Positions 16,763 through 26,008 of a DNA stretch of 64,000 bases are shown here, piece after piece (the first letter of the stretch is position 1; every line of letters starts with the position of its first letter). Made by a program: the position numbers and the translations under genes. The stretch is from positions 1 to 64,000 of the forward strand of contig NZ_MVDD01000020.1 in the NCBI RefSeq assembly GCF_002843315.1, written 5' to 3'. Below the pieces are notes generated by a model, which saw nothing but the letters and a program-made list of their open reading frames with translations, made no database searches and was not told where the DNA came from. This DNA is from Labilibaculum filiforme (GTDB lineage Bacteria; Bacteroidota; Bacteroidia; Bacteroidales; Marinifilaceae).

Positions 16763-17701
16763 ATGTATAAATTTTTATTTGGACCTGTTCCCTCACGTAG
16801 ATTGGGGATGTCCTTAGGAATCGATTTGGTTCCTAAAAAAGTATGTTCTCTTGATTGTGTTTACTGTGAAGTTGGTAAAACAACAAAGTTAACACTGGAT
16901 AGAAAAGAGTATGTTAAATTTGATAAGGTGAAAGAGGAGCTGATACATTATTTTGCGAATAATCCGGATCCTGAATACATTACTTTTTCAGGATCGGGTG
17001 AACCCACTTTAAATGTACGTATTGGCGAAATTCTTCGATTTATAAAGCAATACAAACCAAATATTCCTGTTGCTGTTTTAACCAACGGAACTCTTTTTTA
17101 CGACAAAAATGTTAGGAAAGAAATTCTACAGGCTGATGTGGTTCTTCCATCTCTCGATGCGGCAACAGAGGAGGTTTTTAGAAAGATTAATCGTCCGGCT
17201 AAAGATCTGAGTATTGAGAAATGTATTCAGGGTTTAGTTGATTTCCGAGAAGAATTTAAAGGGAAAATTTGGCTTGAAATATTTATTTTGCCAGATTTTA
17301 ACGATAGCAAGCAGGAGTTGCTTGAACTTAAAAAAGTAATTGAAAGGGTAAATCCAGATTCGGTTCAGTTAAATACTTTAGATCGCCCGGGAACTATTCC
17401 TAATTTAAAAGGAGCTACAAGGAACGAATTACAACGAATATCCGATTTTTTTGGGGTAGAGAATGTTGAAATAATTAGCGCTTCTCTGGAAAGAAGAGAT
17501 ATTCAATCATTTAGGAGTGATATCGAAACCGCAATCGTCGAAACGATATCCAGAAGACCTTGTACGTTGGATGATTTGACGAAAATACTAGGCTTGCACA
17601 TCAACGAAATAAATAAATACCTGGATGTTTTAGAAGCTGAAGCTAAAATTGTAAGCATAGAACAAGAAAGAGGGGTTTTTTATCAACTTAATGAAAAGTA
17701 A
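16763..17701 (+). CDS. Radical SAM protein with C-terminal winged helix (COG0731 type)
   Basis: A 312-aa protein starting MYKFLFGPVPSRRLGMSLGI. The radical SAM cluster motif is CSLDCVYC (CxxxCxxC) at about residues 28-35, followed by YITFSGSGEPTLN, the Gly-rich SAM-binding segment. The C-terminal about 65 residues (RRPCTLDDLTKILGLHINEINKYL) look like a winged helix-turn-helix. This architecture is known in COG0731 Fe-S oxidoreductases, related to wyosine-type enzymes, with unknown substrates. It forms a pair with the upstream CGGC gene. Confidence 0.85.
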   Translation: MYKFLFGPVPSRRLGMSLGIDLVPKKVCSLDCVYCEVGKTTKLTLDRKEYVKFDKVKEELIHYFANNPDPEYITFSGSGEPTLNVRIGEILRFIKQYKPNIPVAVLTNGTLFYDKNVRKEILQADVVLPSLDAATEEVFRKINRPAKDLSIEKCIQGLVDFREEFKGKIWLEIFILPDFNDSKQELLELKKVIERVNPDSVQLNTLDRPGTIPNLKGATRNELQRISDFFGVENVEIISASLERRDIQSFRSDIETAIVETISRRPCTLDDLTKILGLHINEINKYLDVLEAEAKIVSIEQERGVFYQLNEK

Positions 17702-18346
17702 GTTGGCCTAAAAATATCGATAAAACCAAACGAAATATCAATAGCTTTCGTAGATAAGCTGGGGTTGACCAGGCATTCTTTGCTTCTTTTTAAATTTTCT
17801 TGCAGGATATAAACTATTATTTTTCTGCATTTTGGGTGAGTTACGTTCATTTTTCAAGGAGTGTATCTAACAAAAAATCATTTTTAGTACCATTAAAAAT
17901 ATCTCAATAGCAGTTCTTGCTAGTTGTTAATTTGTATAAATATCAATAGTCGAACACTTCAAGAATGCTGGTTGCATTTTTCTTTACTATTGCCTTTCGT
18001 AAAATTCTAATTTCTTGAATCAGTTTTACATAGACTTGCTAAAAATAATATGTATCTTGGTTATTGCACTTGGTTTATTGGCTAAGATACGTTTCAAATT
18101 CTGGTTTCAGCGTAGCAAACTGCGAATTTAAAGACTTATCTTTTTTGATAAGGTTTATGATGTTCCCGGAGCTACTAAAAAGATCAATGAATCTAATTCA
18201 TTTGTAGATCTTCCAATTTGTTGCAGATGCCATACCGAAGCCTAGCAAGCGAACAAAATGTACAGGAAAGATGTTTACCTCAATAAACAAAACGTGCTTA
18301 GGATGTTTTTAAGCGTGTAATAGTGGAACAAAAGGATGCTTATTTT
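17702..18346. other. Long intergenic region holding a decayed reading frame
   Basis: Between the radical SAM gene and the DAK2/DegV gene no intact gene is visible. The first about 330 bp show nothing recognisable. The rest holds an interrupted frame described separately (18029-18320). Confidence 0.6.
18029..18320 (+). pseudogene. Possible remnant of a membrane/Cys-rich protein gene
   Basis: One + frame reads a hydrophobic segment (ICILVIALGLLAKIR) and a basic stretch, a TAA at 18129-18131, then DKVYDVPGATKKINESNS, VDLPICCRCHTEA, a TAG at 18243-18245, and a further 24 open codons to TAA at 18318-18320. The reading stays in one frame across two stops and contains a CCRC cluster, which suggests a degraded gene rather than chance. 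I do not recognise the family. No start is evident. Confidence 0.35.
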
Positions 18347-20146
18347 ATGAATGATACTACCAACCAGTCTATTAATGGAAAATTCCTTTATTATGGTTTT
18401 ATAGCCGGAAGCCTGCAAATATTGCAAAGTCAAGAGGAACTAAATCAAATAAATGTATTTCCAGTGCGCGATAAAGATACAGGGACAAATCTGGCATCTA
18501 CAATTCGTGCGGTAATCGATAATATCCATCCGGATAAGTCGTATAAAAAAACGATTGAGAATATTGCAGAGGCTGCATTAATTGGTGCTAGAGGTAATTC
18601 AGGAATAATTTTCGCTCAGTTCCTGCACGGTTTAAGTAGGGAAACGAAAAATAAGCAGGTTATAACTCTTCAGGAATTTGCTGAGAGTGTAAAGAACTCA
18701 ATTCCTTACATGTACGAAGCCATATCCAATCCGATTGAAGGTACGATGTTAACTGTTATTCGGGAATGGTCTAATTTCCTAAGTAGTAAAGAAGATGTCG
18801 CTCACGATTTTAAAAAAGTGATCGTTGACTCTTTTTCGGTATTGGAGAAATCTCTTGCTGAAACAACAAAAAAACTAAAGGCCTTAAATAAATATGGTTT
18901 TGTGGATGCAGGAGCCAAAGGTTTTGTGATTTTTATACAAGGGGTAATAGGATTTATAACAAATAGAAATATTCGGGATTTTGCAGTGGAAAGAATGGAA
19001 ACAATTTCGCTTATTCATTCCGAAGATATTATTGATGAAGAGCTTTCTTTTCGGTATTGTACAGAGGCTATTATTAAAGAAATACGGGTGAGCACAGGTT
19101 CTTTAAAACAAACTTTAGCAAAATATGGCGATTCTGTGGTGGTAGCTGGTTCCGAGCATACTTGTCGTATTCATGTTCATACCAACCATCCTGCTACTTT
19201 GTTTCACAAGCTGAAAGATGCAGGGACGATTACTTTTCAGAAAGTAGATGACATGCAACGCCAGCAGGAAATTGCAGGCAAAAGGAAGTGGAATATTGCT
19301 TTAGTTACCGATTCAACTTGCGACCTCTCTCAGGATTTAATCGATTTTTATCAAATTAATGTAGTGCCTTTAAATTTAAATTTTGGCGACAAGCATTATC
19401 TCGATAAAATTACCATACAACCGGAGCAGTTTTACGATTTGCTGGATAGTACTCCCGAACTACCAAAAACATCGCAAATTAATGAACGAACTTTTACCAA
19501 TTTGTATTCGCACCTGGCTTCGCATTACGATGCAATAATTTCGATACATCTAACCTCTCACTTTAGCGGAACCTATGCGAATAGTGTGAAAGCTGGAGAA
19601 CGAATTCAGAAGGAATTTAAAAAACCGGTACATGTTATTGATTCAAAAAATTTATCAGGAGCGCTTGGTTTACTTGTATTAAAAACGGCTCATTATATTG
19701 AGGAGGGGAAAGTGCCAGAAGCTATTGTGAAAGAGTTGAATACTGATATTGATAATGCTAGAATTTTTGTTAGTGTTAAAGATCTAAAGTACATGATAAA
19801 AGGTGGTAGGGTTTCGCGACCTGCAGGCTTTATTGCTAATTTTTTAGGCATTAATCCTATTATTTCTATGAACAAAGAAGGGAAATCTTTGTTATTTGGA
19901 AAAACCTTTAGCCAAAAGGGCAGTTTGAATAAAATATTTAAACATATCGAAAAAATAACTCAAGGAAAGTCGGTATGGAATTATATTGTTCTGCACGCTC
20001 ACAATTTAGAGGGGGCAAACAAAGCGGAGGTGAAAATGTTTGCAATTACTGGAAAAAAACCGGTTTCTGTAGTTGATATTTCTCCGGTAATTGGCATACA
20101 TGCCGGTAATGGTGCCATATCCATTTCATTATTGCTTACAAATTAA
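18347..20146 (+). CDS. DAK2-DegV fusion, fatty-acid kinase (FakA+FakB in one chain)
   Basis: A 599-aa protein. The N-terminal half is a DAK2/FakA-type kinase: INVFPVRDKDTGTN carries the Mg-binding Asp cluster and GARGNSGIIFAQFL the nucleotide loop. The C-terminal half, from about residue 315, is a DegV/FakB lipid-binding domain: LVTDSTCDLS, KTSQINERTF and KGGRVSRPAG. In Firmicutes these are separate proteins that phosphorylate host or recycled fatty acids; here they are fused, so substrate channelling is built in. The ATG at 18347 was preferred over the GTG at 18323. The gene lies 12 bp upstream of a lipid-related operon ending in plsY, which uses acyl-phosphate, the likely product. That context supports the assignment. 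Confidence 0.88.
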   Translation: MNDTTNQSINGKFLYYGFIAGSLQILQSQEELNQINVFPVRDKDTGTNLASTIRAVIDNIHPDKSYKKTIENIAEAALIGARGNSGIIFAQFLHGLSRETKNKQVITLQEFAESVKNSIPYMYEAISNPIEGTMLTVIREWSNFLSSKEDVAHDFKKVIVDSFSVLEKSLAETTKKLKALNKYGFVDAGAKGFVIFIQGVIGFITNRNIRDFAVERMETISLIHSEDIIDEELSFRYCTEAIIKEIRVSTGSLKQTLAKYGDSVVVAGSEHTCRIHVHTNHPATLFHKLKDAGTITFQKVDDMQRQQEIAGKRKWNIALVTDSTCDLSQDLIDFYQINVVPLNLNFGDKHYLDKITIQPEQFYDLLDSTPELPKTSQINERTFTNLYSHLASHYDAIISIHLTSHFSGTYANSVKAGERIQKEFKKPVHVIDSKNLSGALGLLVLKTAHYIEEGKVPEAIVKELNTDIDNARIFVSVKDLKYMIKGGRVSRPAGFIANFLGINPIISMNKEGKSLLFGKTFSQKGSLNKIFKHIEKITQGKSVWNYIVLHAHNLEGANKAEVKMFAITGKKPVSVVDISPVIGIHAGNGAISISLLLTN

Positions 20147-20158
20147 AAACAAGAAGCT

Positions 20159-20935
20159 ATGTTCACGTTATTTCTACAGGCCTTTCTTATTATTTTCATT
20201 TTGGTCACCTTGCTTTGGGTGTTTAGTGTGATTATCACTAATGTGAGTATAGTTGATGTGTTTTGGGGAATGGGTTTTGTAATCGTAAATGCATTTTACA
20301 TTACTTATTCTGGCGACTTTTTTACACGTAAACTACTGTTATTGGTTCTGGTTAGTTTGTGGGGCTTAAGACTTTCGATCTACCTTGGATGGCGTAATAT
20401 TGGGAAAGGGGAAGATTTTCGCTATCAGGAATTCAGAAAAAATTATGGTCCCGAACGTTATTGGTGGTTTAGCTACTTTCAGGTGTTTTTGTTGCAGGGC
20501 GCATTAATATTATTCGTTTCGCTTCCTTTGTTGGCAGCAAATTCAAATACCGTTTCCGATGGTTTAACTTGGATCGATTATTTGGGAATTCTGGTTTTTA
20601 TTATCGGATTTATTTTCGAAGCCGGCGGCGATTATCAGCTTGCAAAGTTTAAGCAGAATACCTTCAACAAAGGGAAGGTCTTAAATACAGGTTTTTGGAA
20701 ATATACTCGGCATCCCAATTATTTTGGAGATGCTACTGTGTGGTTTTCTTTCGGTATTTTTAGTATTGCTGCCGGGAGTTATTGGCCAGTGATTGGATCA
20801 ATTGCTATGTGCTTGATAATTATAAAAGTATCAGGTGTTTCTTTGCTTGAAAAGAGTTTGAAAGATACCAAACCGCAATATCAGGAATATATAAAAAAAA
20901 CTAGTGCTTTTTTGCCATGGATTCCTAAAAAATAA
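20159..20935 (+). CDS. DUF1295 membrane protein (steroid 5-alpha-reductase-like)
   Basis: A 258-aa protein with about seven membrane segments. The C-terminal signature FWKYTRHPNYFGDATVW is diagnostic of the DUF1295/isoprenylcysteine methyltransferase-like superfamily of membrane enzymes. An earlier WGLRLSIYLGWRNIGKGEDFRYQ segment is also typical. Members are inferred to reduce or modify lipids, but the reaction is not established. It sits 12 bp after the fatty-acid kinase gene and abuts the next gene with no spacer. Confidence 0.85.
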   Translation: MFTLFLQAFLIIFILVTLLWVFSVIITNVSIVDVFWGMGFVIVNAFYITYSGDFFTRKLLLLVLVSLWGLRLSIYLGWRNIGKGEDFRYQEFRKNYGPERYWWFSYFQVFLLQGALILFVSLPLLAANSNTVSDGLTWIDYLGILVFIIGFIFEAGGDYQLAKFKQNTFNKGKVLNTGFWKYTRHPNYFGDATVWFSFGIFSIAAGSYWPVIGSIAMCLIIIKVSGVSLLEKSLKDTKPQYQEYIKKTSAFLPWIPKK

Positions 20936-21682
20936 ATGGTTATGGATTTTATAAGTAAAAATATTTGGTGGATTTTGTTCCTGTTGTGGGGTATCCCCTT
21001 AAGTTTTTATCGAAGTAAATTTCGGAAAATTGTTTACAATACTAGCAGTTGGACGATTAACATTAAACCAGTATTTTGGAAAGAGATGAAAGGATTATTT
21101 GGGTCTATTTATCCGGATAACAAAAAATATACGAAGTTTCGGAACTTTTACAGGTTTTATCTGTTTGTATATATCGTTTTATTTATTTTTTATTTAAATT
21201 TTGACACAACTACTCATAAAATGGAAGAGCTAAGAATAGGGAGCACGGTTCCCAATTTTGAATTAAAAGATCAGGATGGCAAATTGTTTCAATTCGATGC
21301 TGTTCGGGGTAAAAAGAATTTGGTTATTTATTTTTATCCAAAAGATGATACTCCCGGTTGTACAAAAGAAGCTTGTGCTTTTCGCGATCAATTTGAAGTG
21401 TTTGAGGAAGCCGAAGCTCTAATTATTGGCATTAGTGCTCAATCGGTTGATAGTCATTTGAAGTTTGCACAAAAACACAAATTAAACTTTACTTTATTAA
21501 GTGATAATGGAAACAAAGTTCGAAAATTATTTGGGGTGCCTAGTAATCTATTTGGATTAATTCCAGGAAGGGTTACTTACCTTATCAACAAAGAAGGGAA
21601 AGTGGTATACCTTTTTAATTCTCAAACAAAATCCGAAAAACATGTAGAGGAGGCTTTACGAATTTTACAGGAAATAAAATGA
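20936..21682 (+). CDS. Peroxiredoxin (BCP type) with an N-terminal membrane domain
   Basis: A 248-aa fusion. Residues 1-95 form a membrane module with helices at about 8-24 and 73-88 joined by a basic aromatic loop (KPVFWKEMKGLFGS). Residues 96-248 are a complete bacterioferritin-comigratory-type peroxiredoxin: MEELRIGSTVPNF, then YPKDDTPGCTKEACAFRD with the peroxidatic Cys and a second Cys five residues later. The peroxidase domain alone has the length of ordinary BCP, and Met96 would be its normal start. The frame is continuous and the ATG directly follows the preceding stop, so I read it as a real fusion that tethers a peroxide or lipid-peroxide reductase to the inner membrane. Its last 4 bp overlap plsY. 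Confidence 0.85.
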   Translation: MVMDFISKNIWWILFLLWGIPLSFYRSKFRKIVYNTSSWTINIKPVFWKEMKGLFGSIYPDNKKYTKFRNFYRFYLFVYIVLFIFYLNFDTTTHKMEELRIGSTVPNFELKDQDGKLFQFDAVRGKKNLVIYFYPKDDTPGCTKEACAFRDQFEVFEEAEALIIGISAQSVDSHLKFAQKHKLNFTLLSDNGNKVRKLFGVPSNLFGLIPGRVTYLINKEGKVVYLFNSQTKSEKHVEEALRILQEIK

Positions 21683-22275
21683 TTTCATTACCTGAAATAT
21701 TCTTGTTGCTATTAACCTATTTGTGGGGCTCTATTCCTTTTGGATTTTTGTTAACTAAAATTTATATAGGAAAAAATATACTCGAGTTAGGAAGTGGAAA
21801 TATAGGTTCTACAAATGTGAGGCGTGTTGCAGGAAAAAAAATATCAATAATTACGCAATTGTTAGACATGTTAAAAGGACTTTTACCGGTTGCATTGTTT
21901 CTTATTTTCGATACTGGTGCATCGAGTCCATATTACATTTTTATGCTGGCATTGGCTGCAATTATAGGACATGACTTTAGCTTGTTTTTAAAATTTAAAG
22001 GAGGAAAAGGCGTAAATACAACATTGGGTGCTTCCGTATTACTAGCTCCTTACTCGGTGTTTATAGCTGTTGGTATTTATTTTATCGTGAAATGGCGATC
22101 TAAATACGTTTCAATGGGGTCCATTGTGTTGGCTATAATGTTGCCAGTTATCGAACTTCTTTTGTACTGGTTTACGCCTACTTTTTATTTTTTACTGATA
22201 AGTTCCATTCTAATTATTCTTTTGCATCGACAGAATATCAGTCGGTTAATTGCAGGAAATGAATTGAAATCATAG
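21679..22275 (+). CDS. plsY: Glycerol-3-phosphate acyltransferase PlsY
   Basis: A 198-aa inner-membrane acyltransferase that moves the acyl group from acyl-phosphate to glycerol-3-phosphate, the first step of phospholipid synthesis. Signature motifs are GSIPFGFLL, LGSGNIGSTNVRRVAG (residues about 36-51) and GHDFSLFLKFKGGKGVNTTLG (about 99-119). About five membrane helices. The length is normal. It starts within an ATGA overlap with the peroxiredoxin gene. Together with the fused fatty-acid kinase upstream it forms an acyl-phosphate production and use unit. Confidence 0.95.
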   Translation: MISLPEIFLLLLTYLWGSIPFGFLLTKIYIGKNILELGSGNIGSTNVRRVAGKKISIITQLLDMLKGLLPVALFLIFDTGASSPYYIFMLALAAIIGHDFSLFLKFKGGKGVNTTLGASVLLAPYSVFIAVGIYFIVKWRSKYVSMGSIVLAIMLPVIELLLYWFTPTFYFLLISSILIILLHRQNISRLIAGNELKS

Positions 22276-22322
22276 AGTTTAGGACGAAAATGAGCATATT
22301 GAAACTATAAATACACGAAGTT

Positions 22323-22784
22323 ATGGCATTTTATCAATTTTATCGGGAACAGATTATAAAGACTTCTATCGACGAATTATGGAATTTTATTTCCTCTCCT
22401 CAAAACCTAAAAAAGATTACGCCTGATTATATGGGCTTTGATATTAGTTCCAAAGACTTACCAAATAAAATTTATGAGGGAATGATTATTAGTTACATCG
22501 TTAAGCCTTTGTTTGGTATAGAAACAAATTGGGTTACTGAAATAACACACGTAAAGGATAAGGAATACTTTGTGGATGAACAAAGGGTTGGACCATATTC
22601 ATTATGGCATCATCAACATATTATTAGGCAGCAGGGAGATAAAGTTGTAATGAAAGATATTGTTAGCTATCAACCACCATTAGGATTTTTAGGAAGCATT
22701 GCCAATAAGCTAATTATTGAAAATAAATTAAACGAAATTTTTGATTATCGAACTCAAATTTTAGAGGAGCTTTTTCCATCCTAA
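22323..22784 (+). CDS. SRPBCC family ligand-binding protein
   Basis: A 153-aa protein of the START/polyketide-cyclase superfamily. It starts with YQFYREQIIKTSIDELWNFISSPQNLKKITP, the usual first strand and helix, and ends with the long C-terminal helix (LIIENKLNEIFDYRTQILEEL). No catalytic residues can be assigned. Family members bind hydrophobic ligands. It lies 47 bp behind plsY and 48 bp ahead of tspO, so it may be in the same transcript. Confidence 0.85.
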   Translation: MAFYQFYREQIIKTSIDELWNFISSPQNLKKITPDYMGFDISSKDLPNKIYEGMIISYIVKPLFGIETNWVTEITHVKDKEYFVDEQRVGPYSLWHHQHIIRQQGDKVVMKDIVSYQPPLGFLGSIANKLIIENKLNEIFDYRTQILEELFPS

Positions 22785-22832
22785 TAATCAAATAGATATC
22801 CTTAAAAAAACAAACATATAGTAAGAGTAGGT

Positions 22833-23309
22833 ATGTTAAAAGCTAATAGAATGATATATAGACTAATTATATTCCTAATTCTCAATTTTACAGGTCTTGC
22901 AATTGCTGGACTATTTACAAGTAAAGGCGTTCCGTCCGATTGGTATGTGGGTATTGCCAAGGCACCTTGGACTCCTCCGGGTTGGGTTTTTGGTGCAGCA
23001 TGGACAATAATAATGATTTGTTTTAGTATTTACATGACTTATTTGTGGGAAAGTACCGAAAATAAGAACCCCCTTCTTGTATTGTTTGCCATTACATGGA
23101 TTCTAAATGTAGGATGGAGCCCTATCTTTTTTCACTACCACCAAATTTTCGCAGGCTTACTGGTAATTTCAGGGCTTACCCTTCTTATCGGATTTTTAAT
23201 CTTTTTTTATTGGTCACAAGTAAAGTTTAAATCCACTTTATTGCTTCCCTATTTTTTGTGGTTACTTATAGCCACCTCCTTAAATGGATATATTTTTTTT
23301 AGAAATTAG
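22833..23309 (+). CDS. tspO: TspO/MBR family protein
   Basis: A 158-aa membrane protein with five hydrophobic helices and the family signatures WYVGIAKAPWTPPGWVFG and AAWTIIMICFSIYM in the first third and a WSPIFFHYH segment in the middle (near residue 88). TspO proteins bind porphyrins and other lipophilic molecules and are linked to stress responses and tetrapyrrole handling. Length and architecture are normal. Neighbouring genes deal with lipids and peroxide, which fits loosely. No terminator was identified before the convergent EamA gene. Confidence 0.92.
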   Translation: MLKANRMIYRLIIFLILNFTGLAIAGLFTSKGVPSDWYVGIAKAPWTPPGWVFGAAWTIIMICFSIYMTYLWESTENKNPLLVLFAITWILNVGWSPIFFHYHQIFAGLLVISGLTLLIGFLIFFYWSQVKFKSTLLLPYFLWLLIATSLNGYIFFRN

Positions 23310-23338
23310 CTGAAAGTGGAGAAGTAGGCTATAGGAGA

Positions 23339-24241
23339 CTATTTATTTTGGGGCATAAATCGTTGTTTTTTTTGCGTTACGGCGGTGCTGTTTTCATTCT
23401 CACTTGTGAGAATTTGATAAAGAACGACTCCCAATAGAATTAAAAACATTCCAATAGCTTCTTTGCTATTTAATGACTCATGCAAAGCCAAATAACCAAA
23501 TAAAGCACCAAAAACAGGTTCTAAAGAAAAAATGAGAGCCACTTTTACAGAACTAACATATTTTTGAACCCACACGGATACAAAGTAACAAAACAAGGTT
23601 CCAAAAATTCCTAAATAGACAATTGCAGCAAACGATTCGGAGGAAAGGACTCCAATGTTCGAGTCCATTAGTAGTAAGCCAATAAAACTGAATACACTTC
23701 CCGAAATAAATTGATAGGTAATTAAGGATAGCGTTTCGGTCTTTCTTACGTAACGACCCGATAATACAATGTGGAAAGCAGCAGTAAAAGCGGTAAATAA
23801 AGTAATAATATCGCCTTGATTAAATTTTGTATCGAAATCATAAGTCAATAAAAAAAGGCCAAATACTACCACCAAAATGGAAAAAAGATCGCTTTTTTGA
23901 AATTTAGCTTTGTAAAGGGCAAATAGAATGATAGGAACAATAATAACTGCAGCACCGGTAATAAAAGCGCTATGTCCGCTACTTGTATATTTTAATCCAA
24001 TAGTTTGCGATAAATAGGTAGCGGTAAGTAAAAATCCTAAAATAGATCCATTGACAATGGCTTTTGTAGTTACTAAGCTTTTTTTGTTTTTGAAAAGTAC
24101 AAATAGTAGCATTGGGATAGCTGCCAAAAGCATTCTTCCAAATACAATGAAGTATTCGTTTACCGTACCTACAGTATCTTTAATAATAAAGAAAGTGGAT
24201 CCCCAAACAATGGTGACTAGTAGTAGAAGAAAATTATTCAT
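23339..24241 (-). CDS. DMT superfamily transporter (EamA)
   Basis: A 300-aa protein with ten predicted membrane helices in two EamA repeats. The first starts with LLLLVTIVWGSTFFIIKDT and the second contains VALIFSLEPVFGALFGYLALHE, both classical EamA signatures. Family members export amino acids or other metabolites; the substrate cannot be predicted. The C-terminus is basic (KKQRFMPQNK). Single gene, convergent with tspO. Confidence 0.9.
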   Translation of the reverse strand: MNNFLLLLVTIVWGSTFFIIKDTVGTVNEYFIVFGRMLLAAIPMLLFVLFKNKKSLVTTKAIVNGSILGFLLTATYLSQTIGLKYTSSGHSAFITGAAVIIVPIILFALYKAKFQKSDLFSILVVVFGLFLLTYDFDTKFNQGDIITLFTAFTAAFHIVLSGRYVRKTETLSLITYQFISGSVFSFIGLLLMDSNIGVLSSESFAAIVYLGIFGTLFCYFVSVWVQKYVSSVKVALIFSLEPVFGALFGYLALHESLNSKEAIGMFLILLGVVLYQILTSENENSTAVTQKKQRFMPQNK

Positions 24242-24375
24242 CCGATTAAATATTGATAGATCTTTTAACGAAAAATAGAGTAAGTCTTAAAAATGCCATT
24301 TTAAGAGCTCGAATATACTTCAATTTTTGATTTTTTCCTGTTCGTAAATTGGATGGATTCAAATTGTTAGTAGTA

Positions 24376-24414
24376 ACGAAAAAAGTCAACAAGTAGCATC
24401 ACTTGTTGACTTTT
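24376..24414 (-). terminator. Terminator of the S41 protease gene
   Basis: A perfect 14-bp stem (AAAAGTCAACAAGT / ACTTGTTGACTTTT) with loop AGCATC lies 30 bp after the stop of the minus-strand protease gene. A T-run (ttttttcg on the minus strand) follows the stem. Confidence 0.85.
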
Positions 24415-24443
24415 AACATATTATTTATAGATTTTTTTCTCCT

Positions 24444-25733
24444 TTAAAAGGCATCAATTAATTCTTCCAATCCTTTTTTCTTAAATTCGCGTTCGTTGGT
24501 TGATAAAGCTTTAGATGCAGTAACCACCGGAAAATTATCATTAACTATATAATCTAATGCTGCTTTAAAGTTAGATTCATCAATATCTCCAAAATCGTGA
24601 CTTAAATCATCAGCTAATTCAAAATCAACAGGAATACCATCGAAATAATCACCTTCGCCAAGGGCATTGGTAATTGAAAAGCTAATAGGAACGATAGCCA
24701 AATTAAGCGCTTTTTCTTCAAATACATACATGCCAACAGGTTTTCCATGCGTTTTGCTTCCAATCAAGATCACTTTATCTTTGCCCATATATGGTTTTAA
24801 GCCATTTATTACCATCTCACTTGCCGATGCAGTATTCGAGGTAGTAATTACAAATACTCTGTCGAAGCCAAATGCGGCTCCTTGATTTTCAAATGCTTCG
24901 GTAAAATCCTCACCTGTTTTTGATTTGTTATGTGACACTTTTGAGTAGATATCGCCAGCATAAGCATTTCCAGTGATTAAGGAGGCTAACTGGTTCGATA
25001 TATAAGTGCTGCCACCGCCATTGTAACGCAGGTCTAAAACCAATTCTGTAGCGTTTTGTTCTTTAAAATAGGTAAAGGCTTCGTTTAATTCATCTTCCGA
25101 TTTTCCTAAAAAGCTGTCGAATGCGAGATAAGCAACCTGAATTCCTTCGTAGGGTATTACTTCTCGTTTCAGCACTGTGTTTTGATCTAACTCTTTTTGA
25201 GTTGCAGTAATTTCTTTTTGTTCTCCAGCATTATTTTCAAAGAGGAATGTTCCAGTCGATTTGTCTAATTCACTTAAAATTTGCTCTTCGCTTAAGCTCG
25301 AAATATCCAGCTGATTAATCTTAACAAGCTTCCATCCACGGGTAATGCCCGATGAAAATAATGGAGAGTCGTTAAAAATAAGTTTTACTCGTAAATCATT
25401 ATTACTGTCGAACTTAAAGGATAGACCATAACCTGTGTAGGTGCCATTTTCAAAATAAGCTAGTAAATCATCCAGATTGGCGATATAGCTCCATCGATCG
25501 TTGGAGGCTAACAAATCTTCAAAATAATCGTTTGCCGAGGAGTAATTAGCGGAACTGATTGTTGGTAAATTATCATTCCACAAATACCACTCTTGCATGG
25601 TTTTATCAATAATTTCGTAGGCAGTATTATCGTTGCCCGATCGGGGTAATATACCACTATCATCGCTGCACGACATAAATGTCGAGATCAGGATTAGCAG
25701 GAGAGAATATTTTACTAGAATTGAAAATTTCAT
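24444..25733 (-). CDS. S41 family peptidase (C-terminal processing protease-like) lipoprotein
   Basis: A 429-aa protein from the ATG that gives a lipoprotein signal (MKFSILVKYSLLLILISTFMSC, Cys22); the frame continues 22 codons upstream. A degenerate PDZ-like region is visible at about 95-150 (YTGYGLSFKFDSNNDLRVK; SGITRGWKLVKIN). The tail-specific protease core follows with LVLDLRYNGGGSTYI, the nucleophile in TASASEMV (Ser305) and the Lys in IGSKTHGKPVG (Lys327). Such lipoproteins are common in Bacteroidota and probably process periplasmic proteins. Single gene with its own terminator. Confidence 0.9.
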   Translation of the reverse strand: MKFSILVKYSLLLILISTFMSCSDDSGILPRSGNDNTAYEIIDKTMQEWYLWNDNLPTISSANYSSANDYFEDLLASNDRWSYIANLDDLLAYFENGTYTGYGLSFKFDSNNDLRVKLIFNDSPLFSSGITRGWKLVKINQLDISSLSEEQILSELDKSTGTFLFENNAGEQKEITATQKELDQNTVLKREVIPYEGIQVAYLAFDSFLGKSEDELNEAFTYFKEQNATELVLDLRYNGGGSTYISNQLASLITGNAYAGDIYSKVSHNKSKTGEDFTEAFENQGAAFGFDRVFVITTSNTASASEMVINGLKPYMGKDKVILIGSKTHGKPVGMYVFEEKALNLAIVPISFSITNALGEGDYFDGIPVDFELADDLSHDFGDIDESNFKAALDYIVNDNFPVVTASKALSTNEREFKKKGLEELIDAF

Positions 25734-25961
25734 ATTCTTTGAATTAAATAAGTTCGATATTGCGATTTTTGAAAAAAATAGACGTGTAAAGCGTAACAAA
25801 AATCGTACCTAAGACTTCTGTAACGAGAAAAAAAGTCATCTATTGTTTCATTTTTAGTATAATAACACTTAGAGTGAATCTAAATAGTGTTGTGAAAAAA
25901 TTGATACTTAATCATATCTATATTTTTAAGCTACTATTTATGCCAGTTACCTTAGGCTTTG

Positions 25962-25992
25962 TTTTGTGAAGTATAAATTTTCCCTACATTTG
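25962..25992 (+). promoter_or_regulatory. Promoter of the solitary tRNA-Phe
   Basis: TTTTG at 25962-25966 (-33) and TACATTTG at 25985-25992 (-7) are separated by 18 bp. The predicted transcription start falls just ahead of the tRNA at 26009. This is one of the best Bacteroidota-type promoter matches in the window. Confidence 0.8.
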
Positions 25993-26008
25993 TAACACCA
26001 AAATAAAG

